Notes: generated by a model from the sequence alone, not told the origin. A stretch of 64,000 nucleotides of DNA from Hydrogenophaga sp. (GCF_018780385.1 NZ_JADMJO010000022.1:140024-204023); one strand, 5' to 3'; numbered from the stretch's first letter, positions 47,079 through 56,464 are shown. Made by a program: numbers and translations.

Positions 47079-47100
47079 CCGCGTCAGGCGGTCACCTCGG

Positions 47101-47622
47101 CTACGAGACCCGTGCTGGCGGCTGCCAGCGGAAGAACACCGGGTGGACCTTCTCCACCACCGGGCCGTTGAAGTCCCAGGCCAGGCACTGACCGAGGTGG
47201 GGCGGCGGGCTGCCGTCGGCCGGTGGTGCGAACGAGGCCGAGCGGGTCTGGAACGCGGCGGTGGCCAGGTTGAACAACAGCTCGCGCAGGTGGGTGCAGC
47301 CCTGGATGCCGCCCAGGTGGCGCTGGATGGTCTGGCGCCAGCCGCGGCCCAGCACCTCGCCCACCATGCGCTGCATGGGCACCATGGCCTCGGGGCACGG
47401 ACCGTGCGGGTGCGCGTCCATGACCACCGCGATCTCGCGGATCACCATGGACTCGTCGACCGTGACCCGGATGTGCATGTGGTGCACCGGCTCGCCCGCC
47501 GCCCAACGGCGTTCTCCCTCGATCTCGAAGTCGTGCGGCTTGCTGTCGTGCAGCGTGCCCTCGATGTCCCACAGGCCGTCGTCGCGGTGAAAGCCGCGGT
47601 ATTCGACGCGGCGGGTGTGCAT
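47101..47622 (-). CDS. DUF2889 domain-containing protein
   Basis: A 173-residue cytosolic protein matching DUF2889 from the N-terminus (RRVEYRGFHRDDGLWDIEGTLHDSKPHDFEIE) through HMHIRVTVDESMVIREIAVVMDAHPHGPC and GCTHLRELLFNLATAAFQT. Members often neighbour aromatic-degradation or cupin genes, but no activity is known. It is divergent from the cupin gene at 47749, sharing a 126-base spacer. Confidence 0.85.
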   Translation of the reverse strand: MHTRRVEYRGFHRDDGLWDIEGTLHDSKPHDFEIEGERRWAAGEPVHHMHIRVTVDESMVIREIAVVMDAHPHGPCPEAMVPMQRMVGEVLGRGWRQTIQRHLGGIQGCTHLRELLFNLATAAFQTRSASFAPPADGSPPPHLGQCLAWDFNGPVVEKVHPVFFRWQPPARVS

Positions 47623-47748
47623 GGGGGTCCGGGGTTGGGGTGGGGGCAGGGGCAAAACGGTTTCTCCAACAGGGGCGATTCAATACCGTGATTTTCGGGC
47701 ATCGGGGGCGGTGGCACACTGATCCTTCCATCGCCCCGGAGACACGCC

Positions 47749-48243
47749 ATGTCACACGATCACGACCATCCCCACGAACACGCCCCGGCCTGGAAGCACG
47801 ACGGCGTGCGCGTGGTGCCCGGCAACCAGCTGGATGGCAACGTGCCGTCGACCCCGGGCATGGACCGCAAGGCGGCGATCAACTTCGCACGCGTGGGCGC
47901 GCAGAAGCTCTGGGCCGGCACGGTGACCATCCACCCCGATGCCAAGACCGGTGCTCACCACCACGGCCCGCTGGAGAGCGTGATCTACGTGGTGAAGGGC
48001 CGCGCGCGCATGCGCTGGGGCGAGCAGCTGGAGTTCACCGCCGAGGCCGGGCCGGGCGACTTCATCTACGTGCCACCCTTTGTGCCGCACCAGGAGATCA
48101 ACGCCAGCGCCACCGAGGTGCTGGAGTGCGTGCTGTGCCGCAGCGACGGCCAGGCGGTGGCGGTCAACCTGGACATCGAGCCGGTGGAAAAGCCCGAGCA
48201 GGTGCTGTGGGTGGACCCCACGCACCCGACCGGCGCGGTTTGA
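47749..48243 (+). CDS. Cupin-domain protein with His-rich N-terminus
   Basis: 164 residues. The N-terminus MSHDHDHPHEHAP is a likely metal-binding tail. The cupin barrel has GAHHHGPLESVIYVVKGRARM (motif 1) and PGDFIYVPPFVPHQEINAS (motif 2) with intact His ligands. It is probably an Fe/Mn/Ni-dependent enzyme or binder. CCCGGAGAC precedes the ATG. The gene downstream (amidase) is convergent. Confidence 0.85.
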   Translation: MSHDHDHPHEHAPAWKHDGVRVVPGNQLDGNVPSTPGMDRKAAINFARVGAQKLWAGTVTIHPDAKTGAHHHGPLESVIYVVKGRARMRWGEQLEFTAEAGPGDFIYVPPFVPHQEINASATEVLECVLCRSDGQAVAVNLDIEPVEKPEQVLWVDPTHPTGAV

Positions 48244-48246
48244 TCC

Positions 48247-49530
48247 TCAGCCTCTGACCGCAGATTCGAGCTGCAACGCCGCACTCAGCGCCTTGGCATC
48301 GCGCCAGCGCGGCCCGACCACCGTCACGCCCACCGGCATGCCGTGTTCGCCCACACCCGTGGGCACGTGCACACACGGCACGCCCAGCAGGCTCCAGAGC
48401 CGGCTGAAGATCGGGTTGCCGGTGGCGTCCAGCCCCAGCGGGGCTTCGCCGGTGGCGCTGGGTGCGATCAACACGTCCACCTGCTGAAGCAGGTTCTCGA
48501 TTTCGCCACGCGCGTGAATGGCCAGCGCATGGGCTGCCGCCAGGCGCTCGCCGGTCACCGCCGCACCGCTGGCCAGCACCTCGGCAAACGCCGGGCTGAA
48601 GAGGTTCGCGTGGCGGTTGCGCTCCGGCGCGAAAGCGGCCCAGGCCTCGAAACCCATGATGTCCATCTGCGCCTGCGCCAGACCCACCCAGGCGCCGGGC
48701 ACCACCGCCTCGACCACGCGCGCACCCAGCTTGTCGAAGTGCCGTGCGGCGTCCTGCAACGCGCGGCGCGCATCGGGCGATGCGAGGTCCCAGTGCGGTG
48801 TGTGGCAGATGCCCACGCGCCAGCCCTTGATCGGGCTCAATGTCAGCTCGATGCGCGAGAGCGCACTGACGAAAAACGCGGCGTCGTCCACCGAGCGGGC
48901 GAACACGCCAGCGGTGTCCAGCGTGGGCGAGAGCGACTTGATGCCCGCCATGGGCAGCAGGCCGAAGGTGGGCTTGTAGCCGACCACGCCGCAGTAAGCT
49001 GCGGGCCGGATCACCGAGGCCGCCGTCTGCGTGCCGAAGGCCAGCGGCACCATGCCGGTGGCCACCGCCGCGGCCGAGCCGCTGGACGAACCGCCCGGTG
49101 TGCGCGGTGCGTCCAACGCTGCGCGCGGGTTGCGCGTGACGCCGGGCTTGAAGGTGGCGAACTCGGTGGTCACCGTTTTTCCCATGACCACGCCGCTGGC
49201 CTCGCGCACGCTGGCGACCACGGCGGCGTCCACCACCGGGCGGTGCTCGGCGTAGATCGGCGAGCCGTAGGTGGTGGGCATGTCGGCGGTGTCGATCAGG
49301 TCCTTCACGGCGATCGGCACGCCGGCCAGCGCGCCCCGTGCGCCTGCGCGGTCGACCCTTTGCGCCTGCGCGATCACCTGCGCGGCGTCAAAGTGTTGCC
49401 ACGCCAGGATGCCGGGCTCCAGCGCCTGGACGCGCTCGACATACGCCCGAGCCACCGTTTCGGCGCTGACTTCGCGCCGCGCCACACGGGCGGCGATCTC
49501 GCGCGCCGAAACTTCTTCGATCTTCTGCAT
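48247..49530 (-). CDS. Amidase (amidase-signature family)
   Basis: 427 residues. The amidase signature has the catalytic Lys in VPIAVKDLIDTADMPT and the Gly/Ser-rich stretch GGSSSGSAAAVATGM with cis-Ser and nucleophile Ser. C-terminal GVPCVHVPTGVGEHGMPVGV is typical. It would hydrolyse a small amide in the cytosol. Unusually, the position after the Ser motif reads TQTAASVIRPAAYCGVVG, close to the standard. No transporter or nitrile hydratase is beside it; the substrate is unknown. It is divergent from 49676. Confidence 0.9.
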   Translation of the reverse strand: MQKIEEVSAREIAARVARREVSAETVARAYVERVQALEPGILAWQHFDAAQVIAQAQRVDRAGARGALAGVPIAVKDLIDTADMPTTYGSPIYAEHRPVVDAAVVASVREASGVVMGKTVTTEFATFKPGVTRNPRAALDAPRTPGGSSSGSAAAVATGMVPLAFGTQTAASVIRPAAYCGVVGYKPTFGLLPMAGIKSLSPTLDTAGVFARSVDDAAFFVSALSRIELTLSPIKGWRVGICHTPHWDLASPDARRALQDAARHFDKLGARVVEAVVPGAWVGLAQAQMDIMGFEAWAAFAPERNRHANLFSPAFAEVLASGAAVTGERLAAAHALAIHARGEIENLLQQVDVLIAPSATGEAPLGLDATGNPIFSRLWSLLGVPCVHVPTGVGEHGMPVGVTVVGPRWRDAKALSAALQLESAVRG

Positions 49531-49675
49531 GCCGATGCCTTCATCACGTGGGCCGAACAGCCGGCCCGTCAGCCCTGCATTTTGCGGGGCACGCTGGGGA
49601 ACGCGAGCCACTGAAGCGACAGCCGAGGCCGCGTTTTCGACGCGGGCAAACGGGCCGCCCCGGTACCATCCGCGC

Positions 49676-50326
49676 ATGAACTACGAACAGATCCTCCTCG
49701 AACAATCCGAAGCCTTTGCCCTCCACCTCGGAGACCGCATCGACCGCATGCCCGAGCGCGACGACAGCCACCGCGCGCTGGCCACCGCCTTTGCCTGCGA
49801 GCTCGGCATCGAACATGCCTATGCCCTGCGCATCCTGTTTGCCACCGGCGCACAAAACGCAGCCTGCGCGATGCTCCATGTGCAATACGACGCCCTGGTG
49901 CGCGCCGCCTGGTACGCCTACGCGGCCAGTGACGCCGACTTCCAGGCCATGCTCGACCCGGACAGCGGCTTCACCCTGCCGCACACGGGGCGCATGGTGC
50001 ATGACCTGAAAACACGGCTGGCGGACGAACCGGGGCTGGCAGGGTTGGTGAAGCCGCTGCTGGCCATGAACGATGCATACAGCGCTGCGCTCGGTGACTT
50101 TGAACATGGCGGCATCAACCCGATGCACCGCACCGGTTCGGGCTTTCCGGTGGACCTGTTCGACACCGTGGTGCGCAGCTCCAACGGCCTCATGTACCTT
50201 AGCTTTCGCCTGCTCGCGCGCCAGGGCCCACCGAGCGATTTCATCCAGAGCATTGACGAAGCCCTGGCGGGCTTTGACGATGCGCTGCCCATGGCCTGTT
50301 TTCAGGATCCTTCGCGGGTGGGCTGA
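49676..50326 (+). CDS. Hypothetical protein, possibly DUF6988-like
   Basis: A 216-residue helical protein: ALATAFACELGIEHAYALRILFATGAQNAACAMLHVQYDALVRAAWYAYAA is the most conserved-looking part. From memory this resembles the DUF6988 family of AbiV-like helical proteins, but I cannot confirm it. It is cytosolic and divergent from the amidase; the next gene is convergent and ends two bases beyond. Confidence 0.6.
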   Translation: MNYEQILLEQSEAFALHLGDRIDRMPERDDSHRALATAFACELGIEHAYALRILFATGAQNAACAMLHVQYDALVRAAWYAYAASDADFQAMLDPDSGFTLPHTGRMVHDLKTRLADEPGLAGLVKPLLAMNDAYSAALGDFEHGGINPMHRTGSGFPVDLFDTVVRSSNGLMYLSFRLLARQGPPSDFIQSIDEALAGFDDALPMACFQDPSRVG

Positions 50327-50327
50327 A

Positions 50328-50672
50328 TCAGCGCGGCTGGCGCTGGATGCGGATGGATTGCACGGTGCCAGAACGGATGCGCACCGTGGCGGTCAGCTTG
50401 CCCTGGCCACGGTCGTAGAACCAATCGTCGACCTGCTGGCACGGCACGGCGTTGCTGGCCAACGGCTCGGGCACGGGCACCAGGGACTTGTTCTGGAACA
50501 CCGGTGCGCAGAAGCTGTCTTGCAACTGAGGAGGGCCGCACTTCTGCAGCAAGGAGACGCGCGAATCACCCTCTTCCACCGTGCCGCCGCCGCACCGCAG
50601 CGACTCGGCCTGAGCCGGCAACGACAGCAGCAGCACCGCTGCAAACAACCCCACGCGAAACTGCGCACCCAT
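50328..50672 (-). CDS. DUF2845 domain-containing secreted protein
   Basis: 114 residues. The signal peptide (VGLFAAVLLLSLPAQA) is followed by the DUF2845 pattern SLRCGGGTVEEGDSRVSLLQKCGPP, then WFYDRGQGKLTATVRIRSGTVQSI. Four cysteines probably form disulphides in the periplasm. GGAGG precedes the ATG at 50672. Function unknown. Confidence 0.82.
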   Translation of the reverse strand: MGAQFRVGLFAAVLLLSLPAQAESLRCGGGTVEEGDSRVSLLQKCGPPQLQDSFCAPVFQNKSLVPVPEPLASNAVPCQQVDDWFYDRGQGKLTATVRIRSGTVQSIRIQRQPR

Positions 50673-50788
50673 GTAGACCTCCGACTTGCCAGGCCGTTCA
50701 GTGTGCGCCGGGAGTGTGTCTGCATTGTGTGTGCGCGGCAACGCATTGACACCGGGAGCCCGGCATCAGGCCCCCGAAAGTCGGTGCG

Positions 50789-51583
50789 TCAGACCGCCAT
50801 CTGGTGCGGCAGCAGCCGGTCGTACTCCTCCTTCACCACCGCATAACACTCGCACGAGCGTTGTTCCAGGCCGGCGCGGTCCAGCACCTTGATGCGCCCG
50901 CGCGAGTAACTGATCAGCCCGGCGGCCTGGACCTTCAACGCCGCCTCGGTCACGCCTTCGCGGCGCACACCCAGCATGTTGGAGATCAGTTCCTGCGTCA
51001 TGGCCAGTTCGTTGCCCGGCAGTCGGTCCAGGCTGAGCAGGAGCCAGCGGCAGAGTTGTTGGTCCAGCGTATGGTGGCGGTTGCACACCGCGGTTTGCGC
51101 CATCTGCGTGATCAGGGCTTGCGTGTAGCGCAGCAAGACGTTCATGACCGGTCCCCCGAGCTTGAATGCCTCGACCAGATACGCCGCCTTGAGCCGGTAC
51201 CCACGCCCCGCGCTTTGCACCACGGCGCGGCTGGTGGTCGTGTTGCCGCCCATGAAGAGCGACACGCCGACCACACCCTCGTTCCCCACCACGGCGATCT
51301 CGGCCGAGTCGCCGTTCTGCATCACGTACAGCAGCGAGATGATGCCGGAGGTGGGAAAGTAGGCATAGCCTTCCACCCCGCCCGACTCGTACAGCACGCA
51401 GCCCAAGGGCAGGTCCACCAGCTCCAGGTTCGGCTGCCAGCGTTCAACGTCTTTGTCGGGCAATGCAGAGAGCAGGTCGTTGAGTTTGATTTCGCTGGAA
51501 TTGGGCACCGGAGCGCCCGAAGCAGCGGCGCGTTTGGGGATGCGGGCAGAAGCCGGCCTTTTGGGTGGTGGGGGGGTGGACAT
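50789..51583 (-). CDS. Crp/Fnr-family transcriptional regulator
   Basis: 264 residues. A Pro/Ala/Lys-rich N-terminal tail (1-30) is followed by a cyclic-nucleotide-binding-like sensor (VLYESGGVEGYAYFPTSGIISLLYV, GNEGVVGVSLFMGG). The winged helix carries the recognition helix in MTQELISNMLGVRREGVTEAALKVQAAGLI. No Cys cluster for an iron-sulphur centre is present, so it is not an Fnr oxygen sensor. Regulon unknown; an inverted repeat lies about 95 bases upstream. Confidence 0.88.
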   Translation of the reverse strand: MSTPPPPKRPASARIPKRAAASGAPVPNSSEIKLNDLLSALPDKDVERWQPNLELVDLPLGCVLYESGGVEGYAYFPTSGIISLLYVMQNGDSAEIAVVGNEGVVGVSLFMGGNTTTSRAVVQSAGRGYRLKAAYLVEAFKLGGPVMNVLLRYTQALITQMAQTAVCNRHHTLDQQLCRWLLLSLDRLPGNELAMTQELISNMLGVRREGVTEAALKVQAAGLISYSRGRIKVLDRAGLEQRSCECYAVVKEEYDRLLPHQMAV

Positions 51584-51676
51584 GACGGCCTCGCATGAAG
51601 GCCTGGTCCCGGCGTTTCCTGGGTCAGGGCGTCGAATCAGGCTAGCGCGAATGTAGTCAGGAACGGCCCACTCGTA

Positions 51677-51692
51677 TGTACGGTGCGGTACA
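51677..51692. promoter_or_regulatory. Inverted repeat TGTAC-N6-GTACA upstream of the Crp/Fnr gene
   Basis: A perfect 5+6+5 repeat, resembling the dyad spacing bound by CRP-family dimers. It lies 94 bases before the start of the Crp/Fnr gene in a 141-base spacer, so autoregulation is possible. Confidence 0.35.
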
Positions 51693-51724
51693 CACTCGAG
51701 AGCGCCACGCCTCCATGTTGCGCC

Positions 51725-51949
51725 TCACCAGAGCGCGGAGTCGCGCATGTCCTCGATCTTGCGGCGGCTGCGGCTGCGCCAGATGCTGCGTCCGACAGCC
51801 AGCACCACCAACAGCAGCAGGCTGGCCACCACCAGTTCCCCCCAGCCCAGGTGACGACCCAACCAGACCGACGTCAGCCATGAGAAGGCGAGCAGGCAAA
51901 CAGCGATGCCTGCGGCGGTGAGGGCGATGTACGGTAGGGAACGCAACAT
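51725..51949 (-). CDS. Small inner-membrane protein, 74 residues
   Basis: Two predicted transmembrane helices (ALTAAGIAVCLLAFSWLTSVW and ELVVASLLLLVVLAVGRSIW) are followed by a basic tail RSRSRRKIEDMRD, so N- and C-termini should be cytoplasmic. No family is recognised and no clear ribosome-binding site is seen; the membrane pattern is the main support. Confidence 0.5.
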   Translation of the reverse strand: MLRSLPYIALTAAGIAVCLLAFSWLTSVWLGRHLGWGELVVASLLLLVVLAVGRSIWRSRSRRKIEDMRDSALW

Positions 51950-52152
51950 GGACAGTGGGACTCGTGTGTTCCGAGGAAGTGCACCGGCGCGGGAGAGGCG
52001 AATCGCCTGCCCTGCCGGCCCGACTTTGCATTCTCGCATCAAGGCCGCAGATTGCATCACTACACTTCCCCCTCGCTGTGTGGGCCACGGGCCACACCGA
52101 GCTGACCACAAAAATGCCTACTAAAGGCCTACAAAATGATGATGGATTTGCA

Positions 52153-52758
52153 ATGGATGTGCTGATTCTGGTGATGCTCGTCGCCGCGGGGGTGTGGTTT
52201 TTGCGCTCGGGCGAACAAAGGCGCCGCATTGCCCTGTTGGGCAGTTTTCTGGGCAAGTACCAGATCGAGGCGCTGATGGAGAACCTCACGCAAGGCTATC
52301 TGCGTGCACTGGGTGAAGACGACCCGGCGCGGCGCGAGCAGATCCTCAACATGCTGAACGCGGCCGAGCAATCGGTGGCGCTGCAGTTCGGCAGCTTCGC
52401 GACCGAGTTTTCACGGCTCGACGAGGCCCAGACCCGGGTGAGCAAGCTGGGCGTGGCGCTGCCTTTTGCTGACCGCCTCTTTCCCAAGGCCACGTTCGAC
52501 GTGCGTGAGGCCTTCCGCATTCACGCTCGCGGGCTGGCGGACGCCGCCAGCAACGACCTCAACCGATCACCGCGGGACAAGGCCTTCACCATGTCGGCCG
52601 AGCTGCTGCTGATGCAACACACCTGCCACTGGTTTTGCCGCTCATTGGCCACCGCCTCCGCGCGCACGCTCGTGCGCCACCAGACGCCTTACGCGCAACT
52701 GGTGGCCTCGGTGGCACCGGCCACCCGCAGGGACTACGAAGCCTTGTTGCGCGGCTGA
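52153..52758 (+). CDS. Membrane-anchored hypothetical protein, 201 residues
   Basis: One N-terminal membrane helix (VLILVMLVAAGVWFLRSG) then a helical cytoplasmic domain containing EALMENLTQGYLRALGEDDPARREQILNMLNAAEQSV and LMQHTCHWFCRSLATASARTLVRHQTP. I recognise no family. ATG at 52153 follows an AT-rich stretch; an in-frame ATG at 52114 is possible. It is convergent with the yebC gene. Confidence 0.65.
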   Translation: MDVLILVMLVAAGVWFLRSGEQRRRIALLGSFLGKYQIEALMENLTQGYLRALGEDDPARREQILNMLNAAEQSVALQFGSFATEFSRLDEAQTRVSKLGVALPFADRLFPKATFDVREAFRIHARGLADAASNDLNRSPRDKAFTMSAELLLMQHTCHWFCRSLATASARTLVRHQTPYAQLVASVAPATRRDYEALLRG

Positions 52759-52766
52759 GCCGGTCC

Positions 52767-53486
52767 TCAGCCGCCGAGACCGGCGAACACGTTCTGCACG
52801 TCTTCGTTGGCGTCCAGCGCGGCGAGAAACGCCTCCACCTCTTCCAGGTGTTCGGCGCTCAAGCTGGCCGGGTCGATCGGGTTCTTGGGCTTGTAGCCCA
52901 GCTTGGCCGAGAGCACGGTGAAGCCCTGCGCCGGCAGCGCGCGGCTCACGAGGTCGAGGTCGGTGGGGTCGGTGAGGAACACCACCACGCCCTCGTCGTC
53001 GGCGGCATGGAAGTCTTGCGCACCGGCTTCGATGGCGGCCAGTTCCGGGTCGGCACCTTTGGTGGTGGCTTCGGCTTCGATGATGCCGAGGTGGTCGAAG
53101 TCCCACGAGACCGTGCCCGAGTTGCCCAACTGGCCCTTGCGGAACAGCACACGCATGTCGGAGGCGGCGCGGTTCACGTTGTCGGTCAGGCACTCGACCA
53201 TGACGGGTACGCGGTGCGGCGCAAAGCCTTCGTAGACCACGTGCTCGAAGTGAACGGTTTCACCCGTGAGGCCGGCGCCCTTCTTGATGGCGCGGTCCAG
53301 CGTCTCCTTGGGCATGGAGACCTTGCGCGCCTGCTCCACCACCAGCCGCAGCCGCGAATTCGCCGCCGGGTCGGCGCCGTGGCGCGCGGCGATCATGATG
53401 TCCTTGGCCAGCTTGCCGAACAGCCTGCCCTTGGCGTTGGCCGCCAGATCCTTGTGTTTTGCTTTCCACTGCGCGCCCATGGCCAT
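52767..53486 (-). CDS. yebC: YebC/PmpR-family DNA-binding regulator
   Basis: 239 residues, full length: [46 protein letters not shown] at the N-terminus, [12 protein letters not shown] and [24 protein letters not shown], and an acidic C-terminal domain. This family includes transcription regulators and ribosome-associated factors that relieve stalling at proline stretches (TACO1/YebC). It lies 24 bases downstream of the SulP gene stop, so it may be read from the sulfur operon as well as its own promoter. Confidence 0.93.
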   Translation of the reverse strand: MAMGAQWKAKHKDLAANAKGRLFGKLAKDIMIAARHGADPAANSRLRLVVEQARKVSMPKETLDRAIKKGAGLTGETVHFEHVVYEGFAPHRVPVMVECLTDNVNRAASDMRVLFRKGQLGNSGTVSWDFDHLGIIEAEATTKGADPELAAIEAGAQDFHAADDEGVVVFLTDPTDLDLVSRALPAQGFTVLSAKLGYKPKNPIDPASLSAEHLEEVEAFLAALDANEDVQNVFAGLGG

Positions 53487-53510
53487 GTTCCTTTGAGTTG
53501 ACGAGCGAGT

Positions 53511-55247
53511 TTACGCGTCAGACACCTCGCGGGCGAGTTCCTGGATGGCCTGGAAGTGCGTCAGGAACACCTGCCCGCCGAGGTCCTGCAGCAGGTGCGT
53601 GCGCCGCAGCCGGTCCATCACCGGACCTTTCACTTCGCTCAGGTGCAATTGCAGTCCTGCATCGCGCAGGCGGTGGTTGATGGCCTCCAGGCTCTCCAGC
53701 GCGCTGGCGTCGATGTCATTGATGGCCGAACACTGCAGCACCACATGTCTGAGCGCGGGGTGTGTGGCCACGGCGTCGTTGACACGGTCTTCCAGCGCGC
53801 GCGAATTGGCGAAGTAGAGGCTCTCGTCGACCCGCAGGCTGAGCACCTGCGGGCTCACCAGCACGGGGTGGCGCAGCACGTTGCGGAAGTGCTCGGTGCC
53901 CGGCACCAGCCCCACCTCGGCAATGTGCGGGCGGCTGGTGCGGTACAGGTGGAGCGCCAGCGACACCGCCACACCCACCACCAGACCGACCTCGACGCCT
54001 TGCAGCAGCGTCGCCAGCAAGGTGGCAAGCACGGCGGTGAAGTCGGGCTTGGACCAAGCCCAGGTCTTGCGGAAGATGCTGAAGTCCACCAGCGAGAGCA
54101 CGGCCACCACGATGGTGGCGGCCAGCGTGGCCTGTGGCAGGTGGTACAGCGCCGGGGTGAGGAAGAGTGAGGCCAGCAGGATGCCGATGGCGGTGAACAC
54201 ACCGGCGGCTGGTGTCTGCGCGCCGGCGTCGAAGTTGACCACCGAGCGGGCAAAGCCACCGGTCACGGGGAAGCCACCGGTGAACGCCGCGCCCAGGTTG
54301 CTCGCGCCCAGCGCCACCAGTTCCTGGTCGGGCTCGATGCGCTGGCGTCGTTTGGCCGCCAGCGTCTGACCGACCGACACCGACTCCACGAAGCCCACCA
54401 CGCTGATGAGCAGCGCGGGCACCAGCAACGATTGCCACAAGGCCATGTCGAACAGCGGCAGGGTGAAGGGTGGCAGGCCCTGGGGCACGGTGCCCACGAT
54501 CTTCACGCCCTGCGCCTCCCAGTGCAGCGCCCAGGTGAGCACAGCCGTGATGGCAATCGCCGCCACCGGGCCGGTCTTGGCGATCACGTCGGCCGTGCGG
54601 GCTTGCAGGCCGATGCGCACGAGCAGAGGCTTGAGTCCGCTGCGCACCCAGAACAGGAAGGCCACGGTGAGCCCACCCATGGCCAGCGTGAGGATGTGTG
54701 TCTGGCCGGCTTGCGACCACAGCGACCGAGCCAGATCGAGGAAGTTGTGGCCTTCGGCTTTCACGCCCATCAGGGTCTTGAGCTGGCTGGCCGCAATCAG
54801 CAGACCCGAGGCCGAGATGAAACCCGAGATCACCGGGTGGCTCAGGAAGTTGGCGAGGAAGCCCAGGCGCAGCAGCCCCATGAGCAACAGCATGGCACCG
54901 GAGAGAAACGCCAGTGTGATGGCCACGGCCCAGTACTCGGGTGTGCCCGCCATGGCGTGCTGGCCAATGGCTGCGGCCGTCATGAGCGAGACCACCGCCA
55001 CCGGGCCCACGGCCAGCACACGGCTGGTGCCCAGGAGTGCGTAGAGCAGCAGCGGCGCCACGCTCGCATAGAGGCCGACCTCGGGCGGCAGGCCCGCGAG
55101 CATGGCGTAGGCCAGGCTCTGGGGGATCAACATGATGGTGACAATCAGCGCCGCCACGCCATCGCCGAGCAGCGTGTCGCGGTTGTACTGGTGACCCCAC
55201 CGCAGCAGAGGCAGCGAGGGCAACCATCGGCGCCAGTTCGTCGTCAT
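53511..55247 (-). CDS. SulP-family anion transporter with STAS domain
   Basis: 578 residues: about 11-12 membrane helices (first ones GDGVAALIVTIMLIPQSLAYAMLAGLPPEVGLYAS), the signature GASNLGAAFTGGFPVTGGFARS, and a C-terminal STAS domain (about 450-565) including CSAINDIDASALESLEAINHRL. SulP proteins move sulfate, bicarbonate or other anions. Here it ends a unit of BigR-type repressor and two YeeE/YedE proteins, so handling of sulfur oxyanions from sulfide oxidation is likely. It follows the upstream gene by 10 bases. Confidence 0.92.
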   Translation of the reverse strand: MTTNWRRWLPSLPLLRWGHQYNRDTLLGDGVAALIVTIMLIPQSLAYAMLAGLPPEVGLYASVAPLLLYALLGTSRVLAVGPVAVVSLMTAAAIGQHAMAGTPEYWAVAITLAFLSGAMLLLMGLLRLGFLANFLSHPVISGFISASGLLIAASQLKTLMGVKAEGHNFLDLARSLWSQAGQTHILTLAMGGLTVAFLFWVRSGLKPLLVRIGLQARTADVIAKTGPVAAIAITAVLTWALHWEAQGVKIVGTVPQGLPPFTLPLFDMALWQSLLVPALLISVVGFVESVSVGQTLAAKRRQRIEPDQELVALGASNLGAAFTGGFPVTGGFARSVVNFDAGAQTPAAGVFTAIGILLASLFLTPALYHLPQATLAATIVVAVLSLVDFSIFRKTWAWSKPDFTAVLATLLATLLQGVEVGLVVGVAVSLALHLYRTSRPHIAEVGLVPGTEHFRNVLRHPVLVSPQVLSLRVDESLYFANSRALEDRVNDAVATHPALRHVVLQCSAINDIDASALESLEAINHRLRDAGLQLHLSEVKGPVMDRLRRTHLLQDLGGQVFLTHFQAIQELAREVSDA

Positions 55248-55257
55248 GCGCGTTGCG

Positions 55258-55692
55258 TCAGTGAGCGGCTTGCGGACGGTGCAACGTGCGGTCGGCCACC
55301 TCGTACAGCAGCATGCCGGCCACCATGGCCGCCACGAACACCGCCGCCTTGATCTCACCCGAGGCCATGGACACGAGGCCCGGGCCCGGGCAGAAACCCG
55401 CCAGACCCCAGCCCGCGCCGAAGGTCAGGCCGCCCAGCACCAGACGCCGGTCGATCTGGGTCGCCTTGGGCAGGTGCAGGGCGCCACCGAGGAAGTTGGT
55501 GGTGCGCTTGCGGGCCAGCGCGAAAGCGAAGAAGCCGACCGCGATGGCGCCGCCCATGACAAACGCGAGTGAGGGGTCCCAGATGCCGAAAAGGTCCAGG
55601 AAGCCCAGCACCTTGGCCGGGTCCGTCATGCCGGAGAGCAGCAGGCCCAGGCCGAACAACAGGCCCACGAAGAATTCGGTGATGCGGTGCAT
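55258..55692 (-). CDS. YeeE/YedE half-transporter (DUF6691, PmpB type)
   Basis: 144 residues with about four membrane helices. The conserved pattern is GMTDPAKVLGFLDLFGIWDPSLAFVMGGA and AGWGLAGFCPGPGLVSMASG, with the CPGPG cysteine. With its partner encoded just upstream it corresponds to the two halves of the thiosulfate importer TsuA/YeeE. It probably moves a sulfur species with a reactive Cys relay. 11 bases separate the genes. Confidence 0.85.
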   Translation of the reverse strand: MHRITEFFVGLLFGLGLLLSGMTDPAKVLGFLDLFGIWDPSLAFVMGGAIAVGFFAFALARKRTTNFLGGALHLPKATQIDRRLVLGGLTFGAGWGLAGFCPGPGLVSMASGEIKAAVFVAAMVAGMLLYEVADRTLHRPQAAH

Positions 55693-55703
55693 GTGTGTGC
55701 TCC

Positions 55704-56141
55704 TTACAGAACGTGGCGAACCACGAAGACCATGGCAAAGCCCGCGCCCATGAAGGCGAGCGTGGCCACCAATGAACGGGGAGACAGGCGCGAGAGCCCA
55801 CACACGCCGTGCCCACTGGTGCATCCCGATCCATAACGGGTGCCCAGGCCGACGAGCAGACCGGCCGCGACGATGGCGACAAAACCCGCGTCGATGGTCG
55901 GCGCTTTCACGAAGCCGGCGGGCGCCAGCCAGCCGACAACCAGCGGCGCGCTGAACAGGCCCAGCAGGAAGGTGATGCGCCAGCCCGCGTCACCGGCCTT
56001 GGGGCTGAGCAGTCCGCCGAGGATGCCGCTGATGCCCAGCACGCGGCCGTTGACCAGGATGAAGAGCGCCGAGGCCACGCCCAGCAGGATGCCGCCGGAC
56101 AACGAGGCCCAGGGGGTGAAGTTCGCCCAATCGATGTTCAT
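55704..56141 (-). CDS. YeeE/YedE half-transporter (PmpA type)
   Basis: 145 residues, about four membrane helices, with the Cys motif GTRYGSGCTSGHGVCGLSRLSPRS that carries thiol relay residues in YeeE proteins. It is the first half of the split YeeE/YedE pair. Its ATG overlaps the repressor's stop (ATGA), giving translational coupling. The BigR-blh-pmpAB arrangement matches known hydrogen-sulfide-response operons in Xylella and Agrobacterium. Confidence 0.87.
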   Translation of the reverse strand: MNIDWANFTPWASLSGGILLGVASALFILVNGRVLGISGILGGLLSPKAGDAGWRITFLLGLFSAPLVVGWLAPAGFVKAPTIDAGFVAIVAAGLLVGLGTRYGSGCTSGHGVCGLSRLSPRSLVATLAFMGAGFAMVFVVRHVL

Positions 56142-56464
56142 GACTTTCTCCTTGGCGTACCGCAAAACTGTGCGTACAGCACCTGCATCACCGCCAGCGC
56201 CTGAGGGCTGTCGAGCAGGTAATAAATGTTCTTGCCGTCGCGGCGCGTGCTCACCAGCGCCTCGTCGCGCAACACGGTGAGTTGCTGCGACAGCGTGGGC
56301 TGCACGATGCCCAGCAGCTCCTCCAGCTCGCCCACGCGGTGTTCGCCCTGGGACAGCTGGCACAGGATGAGCAGGCGGTCCGGGTTGGACAGCACTTTCA
56401 TGAGTCGGCAGGCGTCGGCGGCGGCGGCCTGCATGTCTTCCAGGTCGAGGGTGGCGCGTTTCAT
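56138..56464 (-). CDS. bigR: ArsR-family persulfide-sensing repressor (BigR/SqrR type)
   Basis: A 108-residue winged helix: KVLSNPDRLLILCQLSQGEHRVGELEELLGIVQPTLSQQLTVLRDEALV, wing TRRDGKNIYYLL. Cysteines 35 and 101 are 66 residues apart, the same spacing as the redox pair Cys42/Cys108 of Xylella BigR, which forms a disulphide or tetrasulphide with H2S/polysulfide. Cys19 is additional. It should repress both its own unit and blh until persulfide accumulates. It starts directly beside the palindromic promoter at 56496-56530. Confidence 0.9.
   Translation of the reverse strand: MKRATLDLEDMQAAAADACRLMKVLSNPDRLLILCQLSQGEHRVGELEELLGIVQPTLSQQLTVLRDEALVSTRRDGKNIYYLLDSPQALAVMQVLYAQFCGTPRRKS

Noticed and set aside
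41000..47100. Integron-like cassette array suggested by many short accessory genes
   Set aside because: A GTCTAAC core occurs at the PhzF stop and inverted repeats lie in some spacers, but no spacer has both RYYYAAC and GTTRRRY in the right order and no integron integrase is present. Genes also lie on both strands.
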